Below are positions 10,562 to 22,760 of a DNA stretch of 64,000 nucleotides, piece by piece. Under the pieces are notes generated by a model, which made no database searches, was not told the origin of the DNA, and saw only the letters and a program-made list of their open reading frames with translations. The position numbers and the translations under genes are program-made. Numbering within the stretch: the first letter of the stretch is position 1; each line of letters opens with the position of its first letter. The DNA is from Umbelopsis isabellina (Eukaryota > Mucoromycota > Umbelopsidomycetes > Umbelopsidales > Umbelopsidaceae), in NCBI GenBank assembly GCA_016758905.1, contig JAEPQZ010000002.1:1674001-1738000 (forward strand). Reading direction: 5' to 3'.

Positions 10562-12328
10562 ATGACTGATCAAGTAAGGAAGTAAGTGTTGAGAACTCGA
10601 GCTAACACGACCTACTTCCGAACCTCTGGTGTCTAATACGCTTCAACGCAGAAAACGTAGGTGGGATCTTGACGATCAAGCAGCGACGTCTCCATCAAAG
10701 GTCAGTAAGACCGATGACAGTCATACAGAGAACGAAGCTAGCAATCATGCGACGACCGCAAATCCCGGTAAAGCCAAAGACGCAGATTCGGCAGCTTGTA
10801 AGAGAACCTTTTATAAAACTTGACCTTTCAGCTTTCGATATATGCAAAGCTAAAACATGATTTTTACATATAGCCGAAGCAGCTGCTCGAATTAATGCTT
10901 TGTTAGCGCAGAAAGGTATTGACGCAAAGACAGGTTCTGAGACTGGCGAGGGACCAGACGGAGAATTTTACAAGGATATACCTATCAACGATATCAAGAA
11001 CCGATATATGCTAACCCGAGGCGCTACTCAGACCATGATTCAGCAAGAGACGGGTGCAGGTAATTGAGCATGACTTTTTATTTGAGCAATGGACATTTCT
11101 AACCATTACAATAGATGTTACTACCCGTGGAAAATACTATCCTGATAAAAATCTGGCTACTGAGAGAGACCCTCCGCTGTTCTTGCATATCACAGCCACT
11201 ACAAAGGAAGTGCTGGATGCTGCCGTTGCAAAGATTCAAGAAATGATAGATCAAGGTGTCATGCCTACGCCTCCAGCACCAATCACTCGCGCACCACCGC
11301 AACGCACCTTCTTAGAGCATAAAGTACCTGTGGGTATCGAAGGTGCTCCACACTTCAACATTCGAGCAAAGATCATTGGCCCTCAAGGCTCCTATGTCAA
11401 ACACATTCAGAGTGAGACTGGAGCTCGTGTCCAGCTTAAAGGAAGAGGCTCTGGTTTTGTTGAATCTGCTACTGGTGTGGAAGCCGACGAGCCATTGTAC
11501 ATGCATATTACGTGAGTATTGCCGATTTTGAAACGATTGTTGGCCATCTCATTAACACTTCTCATCTACTTCCCAGCTGTGCTCGACAGGATGGGTTAGA
11601 TAAGGCCGCCAAATTGTCGGAGGATCTACTAAAAACTGTTAAGGACGAATGGGAGCGATTCCAGCAGCAACCTCCCCAATATGGAAGAGGATATGGTAGA
11701 GGATCATATGGACATGGCCCTCCTCAACACCACGGGGTTCGTAAGCTTTCAACAAAGTCGCGAGTTGTAATCTACAAGTATGCTAATGTGACTTTTACAG
11801 AATTATGGATACCAGCAATATGGTGCGCCTCCACCTCCACCAGTCAATCCACCATTGCCTCCCGGCCCTCCACCTCCTCCTCCATCCGGAGCCGGGCCCG
11901 ATCACACTTCACCACCTCCCCCGCCGCCTGCAGGTGTTTCAGAGCACAGCGCTTCACCAGCTGCACCCGACGCGTCTTACGGGCAATATGGATCGCAAAG
12001 TCCAGCCACTCCAGCTACAGCAGGCGCCAACGGCTATCCCGCAGATGCCTACGCTGGATACGGACAATATGACCAATATAACCAATATGGACAATACGGA
12101 CAGTATAATCAATACGGGCAATACAGTCAATACGGGCAGTATGATCCATACAGCCAGTATGATTACTCACAATATTATGCCACACAGCCAGGTGCTACTG
12201 ATGGCAATGCCTCTGCGGCTACCTCACAGCCACCGCCGACATCTACAGAGGCTTCACCTTCTTCAGCGCCCCCACCTCCATCGGACGACCAAGATTATCA
12301 CGCTGTTCCACCGCCACCCCAGCTTTAG
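10562..12328 (+). CDS. KHDC4/BLOM7-like KH-domain RNA-binding protein with prion-like tail
   Basis: Exons 10562-10581, 10652-10797, 10874-11059, 11115-11511, 11577-11736 and 11801-12328 give 478 aa. The order is a basic N-terminus (KKRRWDLDDQ), then a first KH-like unit (NDIKNRYMLTRGATQTMIQ, TRGKYYPDKN, DPPLFLHI). A second follows (KVPVGIEGAPHFNIRAKIIG, then GSYVKHIQSETGARVQLKG), matching human KHDC4, a splicing-linked factor. The tail from about residue 290 is proline-rich and then a tandem QYGQYNQYGQY low-complexity array (about 12055-12175). The first coding exon is only 20 nt. The fifth intron needs a weak GTTCGT donor at 11737 to stay in frame; a stronger GTAAGC lies 4 nt downstream and would shift the frame. 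Function is inferred by homology. Confidence 0.85.
12055..12175 (+). repeat. In-gene tandem repeat coding QYGQYxQYGQY
   Basis: Imperfect tandem units of 9-15 nt (caatatgga, cagtacgg types) encode alternating Gln-Tyr-Gly in the KHDC4-like tail. Codon use varies between units, so selection on the protein, not recent slippage alone, is likely. Confidence 0.8.
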
Positions 12329-12965
12329 CGTGAGGATGGGAGCGATGACAGCAAATGGATTAGAATGCAAAAAACTCAAGGCAATATATTTGTTTTACGA
12401 AAAAAGATTTTAAAAAAAAATTGATATGTGCTTGCTTTACCATTAGGTCTAAGGACTAGTTTCCTACAAACCACTCAAAAAAAAATATATTATAATGTAA
12501 ACTAAAAAAATTGAAAAAGCAAACACACACACACACAGAACGCATCTATGCTTTCTAACCTGAATACACATCATGTTTGTTTAGAAGGACGTCTCTCCGA
12601 GAGAAATACAACCGATTTGGTGAGCATACCGTTAAAAGGTAGTGCAGAGTAACAATTGCTATTCGCAGTCAACACTTTCTATTTACCATATTTGGTACAA
12701 TACGATGAAAGGATCGACATGACCTTTTCAGAATGTACTAGTGAATACGATGATGGTTTGAAACATACAATTGCAGGCTACACGAGCCATAGCAAAGGTT
12801 TGTCCAACGTGTTCTTAATGCCAACGGTATCCAACATCAATAAACCGCATACGTTCCCTAAATCGCCTACTTCAACTGTACACTTCTTACTAACTGCACA
12901 CATGTCACTGACAATAAGCAAATTATTGAAAAAACAAAACGGTTTATTGGAAAATAGTAGTTATC
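12329..12965. other. Convergent 3' region
   Basis: 3' flanks of the KHDC4-like and UNC13-like genes. It holds A-runs near 12412 and 12480 and an (AC)n microsatellite at about 12522-12537. An open frame at 12656-13048 runs antisense into the UNC13-like last exon and has no recognisable product. Confidence 0.5.
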
Positions 12966-15900
12966 TTATAAACGCTGCATACGTTCGTCCGATGGCGTCA
13001 GCATTTCATCGGGTATCATTGGTAATAAGTGAGGTTCGCTTGTGGTAGCTTGCACGACTTCAGCAGCCGGCTGAGGAGGAGGGGGATGGTTGCGTTTATC
13101 GAATTCGGCCAGGATAAAGTCGCGCACATGTTTGCCAGTTCGCATTCTCAGAATACGCAAAATGGTTTCGCTGTTTGGCATATCATGCGAAATTTTCTTT
13201 TGCGAAACAGGCCGCTTCTTTTGCTTGATGGTATGTCGAGAATGATACACAGTTTTACTTCTGTCAGCCTTGCGTCCGCCTCGCGTCTTCATATCAGCTT
13301 GGTTTCGAAGTACATTGTTGTACTCCAGTATAAGCGTGTCTGTTTCCATGGTGTAAGCTGCATTGATTGCGAGAAGAGCATAGTATTGGGAGTTCTCCAA
13401 TTTATCAATAGGAACTGCATCTCCATCTTCACCTCCGTTGAACAATACTTTCAAAAGCTATAAGAAAAAAGTTTAGATTAAACGCTCGCATCTGCCATGA
13501 TTATTGAATGAATATTTGCTTACCTCTAGCCACTTGAATACCACATGGACTTCATATTCATCAAGTGGTTTCATATCAGATGGTTGATCTGAAAGTGGGG
13601 GAAGTAACAATGCTTCAAGAGTAAGCAAAACTTCTTTCCAGATCTTCAAAATTACAAGCTGCATAACAGTCTCTGACAAGTTCTCGTTAAGTATTTTGAG
13701 ATTCTTCTCAAAGTAATCAATCAATGGTGCTAAAGACTCTTCACAATCTTGTAGTGATGCTTCAGTCGGCTTTGTGGTAGACTTGAACGCTGAGAAAAGT
13801 CCACGTTCTCGTCCCAACAATTTAGTCATCTTACTGTGAGATAAACAGTGTCGAATGAAGCCGGACATCTATCATAAGAATTATTTAGTATATCGTAGTT
13901 GCAAGCCGTCAGAAAACCATGCTTCCATACCCTTTCTACGATCAAACGCGCTGTGTCGTTTTCTGCTCGCTTCAGCGTACGGAACGCTTTTCCGAACCAA
14001 AACTGGATGTCATCTTTTTCACCCTCCATACTTATCCGAAGTACCAATTTGCCTTGGGTGTCAAGATTCAAGACAATCTCATGAGTCTGGTAATCATCAA
14101 AGTACTGTGGAGATAATTTGAACCACGCGGCACCACAATCTTCATCGGCTCCCAGAACATCCTCATCAAGCACAAGTGCCAAAACCTCTACTGTTTGGTT
14201 ATCGAGAGAGATATCGAAAATTTGGTCCCATCGAGGATTCAAGGTCTCATAAACTGTTCGTGTTTTGGCAATTTGCTTGCCATCGATCTCTAGAATGACA
14301 TAAGGATCGCTCAGACCATTATTATCCATAGGCTTTAGGTTATCAGCCATTACTACTTTGATAGAATACAAAAAGTTGCTTTGTTCTACTTTTTCGACGG
14401 TGGGTGGACCATTCTCTCTCATGGCATTCGCAATTTCATCAACCTCCATGATTTGGTATAATTTATCAAGCCTACTTCGAGCAGCTTCGATATCATTCAT
14501 TTTGACGCACATCTAATATCAAACGTTATTAGCAACCCGCTTATAATATTACTTTGCTAGTCATCATTTACCTGGGCTGTGAAATCAAATGGCTCACTAT
14601 CACGGTTGCTGCGGCTGCCAATAAGTTGCGAGCGCGCTCGATTGTAAAAGGACGCCGAGTAGCTCAGTTGAACTTCGCTTTCCGTTCTAGGATACAAGTC
14701 TTGGCTAAACATAGTCTCGATTGTTGTTGTATATTGTTCTAAAGCCTTGCCAATGACTTTCGACAAGACAGTCATAAACCTAAAGTATTGGTAATCGTTG
14801 GGCCATTCCAAACCTTGCACGAAATCCACGGCTTGATGAAACATGCTAAAGAGATCGACCACCGATGAGGAATGCTCAGTAGTATCGTTGATCATTTGGA
14901 ACTGCAAAGATAATTAGTATGTTATGTAATTGCCCATAGTGATCACAATCGCATCATACCTGGTCCTGCTTAATAGCATTCGTCACCCATTCCGGTGTTT
15001 CTGCATCTGTAGTTTTCAACCATCGACGCACATGTAACAAGAACCAGGATTCAGCCTTGAAAAGCGCGGCTTTTTGACTACAAGTAAGGAAAGATTAGAA
15101 AGGAGCACACCATATTATAAATTATGGAATGTATAATAATTACCGAGGTCCGAACTGATCATAGATATTCTTGAGCTTCAAAACTTTGTGATAAAGGTCA
15201 AAGACAGTCTTGATCGGGACAGTATGAACATTTGGTGAGTTTGCCCAGTTCTCAATTTCCAAGGCAAAATAAGGCATCTGCTTGGTCATCACAATACCAG
15301 GTAAAAATAAGCGACTATTATGTAAAGTTAGTAAATGGTAAGGAGATTTCCTTGAAGAAAGCGGGAAAGTAACGTACTCAAAGATTGGAAGTTTGAACTT
15401 TTTGGTAACTGACGTGAGCTCTTTGCTCAACTTGTCAGCCAAATTTAACAGATTTGTTAGATCATCGTCCTCCTTGTTGTACGTAACATTTACTATTTCT
15501 GCCCATCTTGAGACGGCCGCTCCCTCTATTATTTCATCCAATTGTTCGAATTCACGATAAGGCGCCGGATGATCCTCTAGATATACTACGTTATCGTAAA
15601 TACGTTCGAGCATGGAAACGAGATCGGCAACCCAATCTGGGTGGATCTTCCAATACTCAGACAGTGAGTCCGCTGTAGTACGCAAGAGAGTATGATTGAG
15701 ACCCTCAAATACACGCACCAAACTCTCGCGCTATATAGAGACATCAGTACTGATATTGACGGACGTTTTCGCAGAAAGAGCACATGCAACTTACATCATT
15801 GATGGCCCAGCTACTAATATCAACTTCTTTGATTACTTTGTCAACTCCCTTCACGGCGTCTTTTACATCGTCAAAGTCCAGCTCGCCATTGTCAAATCTA

Positions 15901-17438
15901 GCCTTGACAGTCTCGAGATAAAGGATCGAGCGGAATGGAGCGGAAAGTCTCCACCTCATCCAACATTCCTTTAGCAAATCATCTGACTGAGTTGATAATA
16001 CCTTTGTTTTCGCTCTCTCAGATTCCGGGATCACGTTGTTATCAAAGTCAATACACATGTTCAAAAGTAATCTGAAGTATGATCTGGGATCATTTGGTAT
16101 AAATGTGAAGGAACTTTGCGGGACGTCAGGGCGCTGAAACAAATAATGTTAATTGGTTTGAAAATTTAGGGTCTTTCATGGCTCCAATGAATGAAAACTT
16201 ACTGAACTGGAAGGAGGTGCATCGAAGCTTTCTCCATTATTGCCACCATACATAGATAGTCTGTGGTCCGAAGTATCAGAGCTTCGACGAGTGTGAGCGT
16301 CAGTACCCGAATATGGTCGCCGGCCACTTGCCAGCAAGTTGGATGAGCCAACATCAGTCTCACTACCTAACGATAGATTAGGGTTCATAAGCATCATAGA
16401 TTTCATGAGCTCTGTAAGCTGCTGCACTTCTCGCTTTTGCCAGTTGTCATAAACAGAAGTTGACGGAAAGTCTTCTCGTCTTCCAGGAAAAGGCTGGTTC
16501 ATATGTACATTGTTAATGCACTTCTTCAAATCCAATAAAAGAGCCTAAAATTGAAAATTTAATAAATAAATCTTAGATCAAGGTTCCTGGGACTGACATA
16601 TGATTAGAACATGGTAAGTAATACTTACAGACTCAGTGCAAATGGATTGTAATTCGCGTATTTTCTTGCGGTGATCTTTCTCGCTCACTTGGAACAGATG
16701 CTGTACTGTTTGTACCATGGGCGCCTTCTCCAACGCCTCCGTACCGCTCGTTCCACCTGCACCTCCGCTTTTCTCGATTGTGTTTCGCTTATTACCAGAA
16801 TTACTTCTACCATGTCTAGGTCCACCTGAGAAGGACTGAAGAGTTTGGAGTAGTTCGGGAGAAGCAGACGCAGGGGCATCTTCTTGAATGGTCTTCTTGA
16901 GTAGATCAGAAAAGCATGCAATATGTGAATTCAATTGCTCTCCCCATACAGCTGGATTAGGGCTTTCCTTTTTCAACTCGATCTCACTAGTCTTCAAAAA
17001 GATAATAACCAAATCATTAATGGTTCCAGTTGGTCGAGATTTTTGTAATTGAAGAGGACGTTGAAACAGGACAAGGGATGTAATAAACTTTTGGTCATGA
17101 TATTCATGTCGAGTGGTATCCTTCCCCTTGATAATATCGTCGATGCGCTTAGCAAGTCCTCTGACAATTTCCTTGGTCAACTTGTCAGGTTTACTATCGT
17201 CCGAGAACTTTTCAGTGATGCTGCCAAGAACATCTCCGAGATGGACTGACTGGTGTTTATCTTGTCGCGATTTTTGAGCATCAGCTGCTTGCTGAGAACT
17301 TCGGGTCTGCTCGAGAGATGCCAAGATGGCGCAACGTAATGCGTAGTCGTACACAGCATGTGGATTAATAGTCTTTGACTTCTTAGAGCGACCTCCTCCA
17401 CCTCCACGGCGAAGAGTTGATCCGCCCTGTAGCTCCAT
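12966..17438 (-). CDS. UNC13/Munc13-like protein (MUN region plus C2 domain; Git1/Ync13 type)
   Basis: Exons (minus) are 17438-16629, 16544-16203, 16133-15795, 15730-15378, 15314-15144, 15077-14960, 14901-14572, 14512-13931, 13868-13524 and 13457-12966, giving 1293 aa with every phase closing. The N-terminal 290 residues are basic then helical (NPHAVYDYALRCAILASLEQ), typical of fungal Git1/Ync13 proteins. Helical MUN/MHD1 sequence runs to about 820. A C2 domain at about 868-985 contains MADNLKPMDNNGLSDPYVIL with Asp residues for calcium/lipid loops, LNPRWDQIF and DEDVLGADEDCG. An MHD2-like region and a basic tail follow. In yeasts this family tethers or primes secretory vesicles at the plasma membrane. 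Divergent from AP-3 sigma with 140 bp between start codons, suggesting a shared promoter of two trafficking genes. Confidence 0.88.
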
Positions 17439-17578
17439 GCTCTACAATTAGTGAGATGCAAAGAAGGACAAGTGACGCACTGTTGGTTTGCGCTTTTAGG
17501 GTGTATAGCCACAAAATTTCCATAGCCCCGCCCGCCAGACGTTCTATTCCGCTTTCAAGCATCTCCGTACAACACATC

Positions 17579-18285
17579 ATGATTAAGTCTATAATGATAT
17601 TCAATAACCACGGGAAACCACGGCTTTCCAAGTTCTATCAACAAATAGTGAGTGTATAGGATACAGTTCTTGTATGAAATTCTATGCTAAACCATGGTTA
17701 CAGGACATCGCCACCCAACAAGCATTAATAGAGGAGATTTTCTCACTGGTATCAAAACGACCAGACACTGTGTGCAACTTTTTGGAAGGAAGCAAGTTAC
17801 TCGGTGGAAAGGATACTAGAGTGATTTACCGACATTATGCAACGCTTTATTTTGTTTTCGTCGTCGATGAAAGTGAAAGCGAGCTTGGTATATTGGATCT
17901 CATTCAGGTAAGAGATATTACCAGCACCATAGTGCATAACTGTTATGAAACTAACCTCTACATCCAAGGTGTTTGTGGAGAGCTTGGACCGATGTTTTGA
18001 GAATGTTTGCGAGTTGGACCTGGTGAGTTGACTCTGTTATGGATCGCACGGCGAAAAACATGCCACTGACAATCGCGGTGTTCAATGCAGATATTTCATT
18101 TTGAAGAGGTTCATCATATACTATCGGAAATTGTGCAAGGCGGTATGGTTCTGGAAACCAATATGACAGAAATTGTCACCGCTATTGGAGAATTGAACAA
18201 GATGAAGAAGAAGAATGGTGCGATATCAGCTGGGTCATTGAGTTTGAAAGCTTCAGAAACTCTGCGAAGCTCTTTCCGTAATTGA
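17579..18285 (+). CDS. APS3: AP-3 adaptor complex sigma subunit
   Basis: Small subunit of the AP-3 coat that sends cargo from Golgi/endosome to the vacuole. Exons 17579-17647, 17704-17907, 17969-18022 and 18091-18285 give 173 aa. The sequence tracks AP3S1 throughout: MIKSIMIFNNHGKPRLSKFY, FSLVSKRPDTVCNFLEG, IYRHYATLYFVFVVDESESE, LDRCFENVCELDL, and GGMVLETNMTEIV. The C-terminal tail is shorter than in human. The start is the canonical sigma N-terminus. The third exon is only 54 nt. Its convergent neighbour is absent; the DGCR6-like gene follows on the same strand after 226 bp. Confidence 0.96.
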
Positions 18286-18511
18286 AATGCGTTGCCTTTT
18301 GTCATCTCATATCTTTGCCATGTAGGGTGTGTATATGGGAACACGGACAATACCATGTCAAGGAGTGGCTTCTTTACCATTAGTTAGCGTAATCAAACTT
18401 TAGAGCTAATTGTATAGTGGATATCCTGTAATTTTGATGTTGCCAGAGCCGCTTTTTGAATTGTATAAATATACCTATCAAAAATCATAGCTGTCTGAAG
18501 ATCTTACTGAC

Positions 18512-19598
18512 ATGTCGCTCTCTGCCGATGAGTTGCTGACTCTCATACAAGCAGCTCAGTCGAATTCTCAAAATGTATGTGCTAGTCAGATTACAATGTT
18601 TGTAGCTGCCTTGGTCATTGATTTAACCGCTGTTTTCAGGTCGAAGGGGCTGGTAGAGGTGCCGCACAGGTAAGTTGTGTTGCGTTACTGCAATTGCAAG
18701 CTCAAGATCTAACCATAGCACATAATTCTCTGAACCAGACTTTTGCCTCGGCAACTTCACAAGCGCCTAACCTTCAACCAAGCTATAACATTGATTTCTC
18801 GCTGCTGGATCCAGCTTTAGTGAGCCAGGTTCGATCAGAATATCTAGCTCAAAAATCATCCAACAATGCCCCACCAGCACCCAAGGCAATGGAAAGCTCC
18901 ACTAGTGCAAATGACAACCTTGAAGCAGCAAAAAGTATCACACCTGAAGTACTTGTTAGATTAAGTCAACTTGCAAAAGATACAGATCTATTAACAGTAC
19001 TGCATGACATGCAAGAAGAACAAGTACGTTTTGGTTTGGCTTTCTCATTAACTTTTTCAAAGAGCTGACCTGCTTTATAAAACAATAATAGCATAATAGA
19101 GAGAAGGAGATGTGGAGTCGGCGAGAGAAGTTGAAGGGCACGCTAGACAAAGAGCGAGAACATTTATTAGCAAGGTGAGTGGAAATCGTATATGGCGTCG
19201 CTTGCTTTGTTCTTACAGTCATCAATTTTGCCTCAGAGATATGATTGGCATAGATGTGACGAAAGAGTTAGAGGTACCGTACACTTATTACGCAAGGTGT
19301 GCTTTGTCGCAGTCTAATGTATAATGATTATTAGGAATTGGATACCAAAATTGCCAACGAAATGAAAAGGTTTGATCACTCGATTATACGTGATATGGAT
19401 CGTCAGAAGAAACGTCAAGAAGAGGAATTAATTAAGGTATGGTCGCGATAGAGCTGTATTGCATATAATTAGTAAAAACGACTAATTATCCTTCCTTGAC
19501 AGTTACAAGTTCCTTTCTTCCACAAAACACAGGATCCAGTGCTGATTAAACTACAAGCTAAAGTTTTCAAAATATTGCTAGATATGATGGATACTTAG
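18512..19598 (+). CDS. DGCR6-like coiled-coil protein
   Basis: Exons 18512-18574, 18640-18669, 18739-19023, 19092-19174, 19239-19296, 19335-19436 and 19503-19598 give 238 aa. The N-terminal half is low in structure (Ser/Ala/Pro-rich). The C-terminal half is charged helix: HNREKEMWSRREKLKGTL, YDWHRCDERVRGTV, KIANEMKRFDHSIIRDMD, and a closing QVPFFHKTQDPVLIKLQAKV. The last block resembles the DGCR6 family ending (DxKxxxQQxTLxxxGVPxF then NPxxIxLQxxLLxxI). Role unknown; DGCR6 proteins are poorly characterised. One exon is only 30 nt. The fifth exon acceptor was chosen among overlapping AGs to keep the frame (CAGAG, second AG used). Confidence 0.65.
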
Positions 19599-19802
19599 AC
19601 GCGCAATCAGTCTGTTCCTTCAGAGGAGCATGTATACCTATATTTATGACTAGGTCCTTTCTGTATATTTATTGCTTGATTTTGTTGATGAAGGGGAAAA
19701 AACCGCCAGATGCATGCTAAATTGCAGTGGCAGCCGTAATGTATATAAAAAATAGCATGCGTCGTTTGCGTGTGGGAGATCAAACTCATCAATAATTACT
19801 TT

Positions 19803-20864
19803 TTAATCCTCTTTTTCGCCAGCTGCTTCGCCTGCTGCTTCAGCTACGACTTCAGATGCGCTTTGTTCCCCAACAGTTGCTGCTTCAGTGCCTGTTCTTG
19901 ACTTCTTCTTTTTTGGTTCCTCCCAGCCCCAGAATGGAATGAAGCTGTCAACGATACCCACATCCTCAAACAAATTAGGGAAGAGCCAGATACCGGGTGG
20001 TACGGCAAACATGGTGATAACAAAGAGAATAAGACGAATAATAGCGATTCCAAAAAATACACCTAGGAGCCCAAGAACACCCACGCTGAGATACCAAACA
20101 CCAAGTCTTAAAAATGCGGGCCAAAGAGGGAACATGACAGCGGCAAGAACAGTGGCAACAAGCGCAGCTGCTCCTATATACAACTTGATTTGTGATCCTT
20201 CCCATATCCACATATAATACCAGTCTTCGTTGATTGCTTGCAATTGATTCGGCTTGAGGACCTTGGGTGTGCCTTTTCCTCCTGAGGATTCGCCACGATC
20301 GACGTGTAAAATAAACCCATTTATACCAAGCTCTAGCAAGAGCTGATGTGCTTCTTCCCGCGTGGCAATGGCTCTACGTCCTTTGGCTGTGTTTTTTGCA
20401 TAATTCTCTTTCAATAATGCGTTGATAGCAGATTTACCTAAAAATCATCATGATCATGAGTTAGCCCAACTTTCTTATATAGCCCATATCAGAAATGATG
20501 TTAGCGGCTAGTCAGCCACGCTATGTAGCAGATACTACAACAAGTACTCCCCTGCCGAAGTCACTTGTATGGATTCATGCATACACGTTTGCAATGGCTG
20601 ATGTAGCTAAAGATCTGACCAAATAGTTCTCATATCCAGCAGAGGGCAGAAGAAATTACCTTTGAAGTATTCAAATCTTTTTCCGTTAAAGACACCATAT
20701 CGCTGCTTCATACCAGATTTGCTGGGATCTTTCAAATAGTTTGCGGCAATGTGGACATCTGCTGGAGCTTTTGATGGTTCAGACACGGAGATGTGACGAA
20801 CAGTTGGTTTTTCTTCGGCATGTTCATGACCGCATTGACAAGAAGAGTCGTGTTGCTCGCTCAT
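19803..20864 (-). CDS. SEC62: SEC62, ER post-translational translocation subunit
   Basis: Membrane subunit of the Sec62/63 complex that feeds finished chains to the Sec61 channel. Exons (minus) 20864-20660 and 20437-19803 give 279 aa. Cytosolic N-terminus: YLKDPSKSGMKQRYGVFNGKR and EYFKGKSAINALLKENYAK. Two membrane segments lie at roughly residues 155-215 (IKLYIGAAALVATVLAAVMF and ITMFAVPPGIWLFPN nearby). The tail WGWEEPKKKKSR then acidic Ala/Glu-rich sequence is typical. The N-terminus has a His/Cys patch (CQCGHEH), unusual for the family and possibly metal-binding. Start chosen at the first Met with good downstream fit. Convergent with the DGCR6-like gene. Confidence 0.95.
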
Positions 20865-21091
20865 GGCTGTAACTTAAGGATGAGGGAAATATACAAGAGA
20901 ACACGGTTGGCCAGGGGATTGCTGAAATATCAAAAATTATGGCTGTTGGCAAATAATTGGCCAATCAGCAATTGTTCAAACTCCTATTAGACATGTACCA
21001 AGCCCACCCCTTGGTCAATTTGACATATTGCTTAATAAGATTTGAGTTTTACAAGTAGCTTTTTTTTATTTATTAATACTATGTACAGACT

Positions 21092-22599
21092 CTATGTGGT
21101 AGACACTGGTGAGTTGGCGGCTGGAGATGTGCTGACAGTTGGTGCTGGAGAAGCTATTCTTGATCCTCCAGGTCTACCTTTGCTCGTCAAAGGCGGCAAC
21201 GCACGGAAAGCAAACTTGGTCCTATAAAAATCATTAGTAACATATTTGCCGACTGTCGCCTATGTCATTTTGAACATACCTGCAGGTTGAGCATACTGGA
21301 GACCAGCTACAAAAGACTATTCAAGACATTAATGACTACTTCCAACATGGAAACCATATCTAGTGCAAATCCAACTTACTTGACAGACACACAGAACAAA
21401 CATAACCAATGTCGATAATGCGCTTATGGCAGAAACAAGCAGCACGGAAATCGACCTGTTCTTTGTTGGGAAGATTGAGGTAGTTGCGAGCATACCTTTC
21501 GGGCAAAAACGAGAACTGCAAGGATGTGAAAAGATTGCTTAGCGATTTCTAAATACTCTAACATCACGTCACCCTGAGAAAGATGTGATACTTACCAAAA
21601 GGTATTGGAGTAGTGCTTGTGGATTCTCAACATCCAGGTACACACCACCAGTAATGTGCGCAGCTTGCTGTAGAAAAGCAACTTCGCCACCGAAAATTTT
21701 ACAAACATCAATAGGTATCGACTGAGGTGAGGAGCAGGTTAGTCGCATTAATGCTAAGCATCCTCATTAAATGAAAACAACTAACCATCTTTTGTGCAGA
21801 AAAAACAGCGTTCATAATCGATATGTATTGATATGGTGAGTCCGGAGATACTGACAGTACAAGGATTCTAGGCTTGATTCGTCCAAGGTCATCCTGCTTG
21901 AGAACACGGTTGATATCTGCATTGACTGTTGTTAAACGTATTTACCCTCAGACTACACAATCATATCAAGACTTACAACAGAGAGCCATGGAAAGCGCTC
22001 CAGATATCATGGAAGTTCCTACAGCATCGAGTGTTAGAACCACCGCCCTACATATTTCTGTTCCTGCCCCCAAATTTCAATTACCATCATTCATGTTTCC
22101 CTGCGGTGTCTCGGTATCTTGCATTAAACTGCGCAAGCTAGTAATAATATCGTCGTTTACCATTTTGAAGTTGGGATACACGTTGGCATCCCTGGTGATG
22201 TTCGATGGGTCAGCTTTCCGTCGTTTTTCTTCATCTTCCGTCACTGGATAGAGAAATTTACTGCACCACAAATTGAGTAAAGGAAGTGATCTCGGTGACT
22301 CAAGGTAGGATCGCTTAGCTTACCAGTGGCCAATATGACTAGCTAGTGCTGCAATCTTGTTGTCGTGCTTAAACGCCATATGTGCATTGAAGAACAATAA
22401 GATCTGCCGTATAGCGTCGTCTAAAGAAAGTGGGTGTTCAGAAGTCGCTGACTGCTGCCATGCTAATACATTTGTGTCTATGATCGTAACCAGCAAATTT
22501 GTGTCATCTGTAAATTGGATAAGAGTAAGTGATCCCCAATAGGCAATGCTGCAAGCTATGCTCCAGTGGCTAACCTTCACTTGCTGCTGTGTCTAGCAT
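21092..22599 (-). CDS. TFB4: TFIIH core subunit Tfb4 (p34/GTF2H3)
   Basis: Subunit of TFIIH for transcription start and nucleotide excision repair. Exons (minus) are 22599-22575, 22507-22324, 22260-22085, 22018-21977, 21916-21786, 21721-21596, 21515-21380, 21316-21280 and 21221-21092, giving 328 aa. The von Willebrand-like N-terminal domain begins NLLVTIIDTNVLAW. Middle: SMISGALSMALCYINRVLK and GGVYLDVENPQALLQYLL. The C4 zinc finger reads CSVCLSIFCSWSPVCSTCRTKF across two introns, which fixed the 21316 acceptor. The intron at 22019-22084 has a good ctaac branch site. The tail is Pro/Ser-rich. The first coding exon is 25 nt. Divergent from LHS1 with 161 bp between start codons. Confidence 0.94.
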
Positions 22600-22658
22600 T
22601 GGCAAACTGTCAACAACGTTGGACTTCGCACACCTGAGTGACTGCGTTTAAAAGCAAT

Positions 22659-22665
22659 ACGTGGC
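22659..22665 (+). promoter_or_regulatory. Possible unfolded-protein-response element
   Basis: ACGTGGC lies in the 161-bp divergent promoter of TFB4 and LHS1, 96 bp before the LHS1 ATG. An ACGTG core is bound by Hac1/XBP1-type bZIP factors, and LHS1-type chaperones are UPR targets in other fungi. Single short match, so tentative. Confidence 0.35.
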
Positions 22666-22760
22666 AGAGCGTAAAAAGGCAATTTCTAATAAGACTTGCC
22701 AGATCTGCCCAACTCCGTTTAGCTTTTCCTCCCATTCAATTGCTGGGAAACAAACGAATC

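Noticed and set aside
11805-12413. 202-codon alternative frame over the KHDC4-like tail
   Set aside because: Shadow of a repetitive coding region. Kept only as a possible product of the alternative donor, not as a gene.
12656-13048. 130-codon open frame on the plus strand
   Set aside because: It overlaps the last coding exon of the UNC13-like gene in antisense, begins without an ATG and has no recognisable protein.
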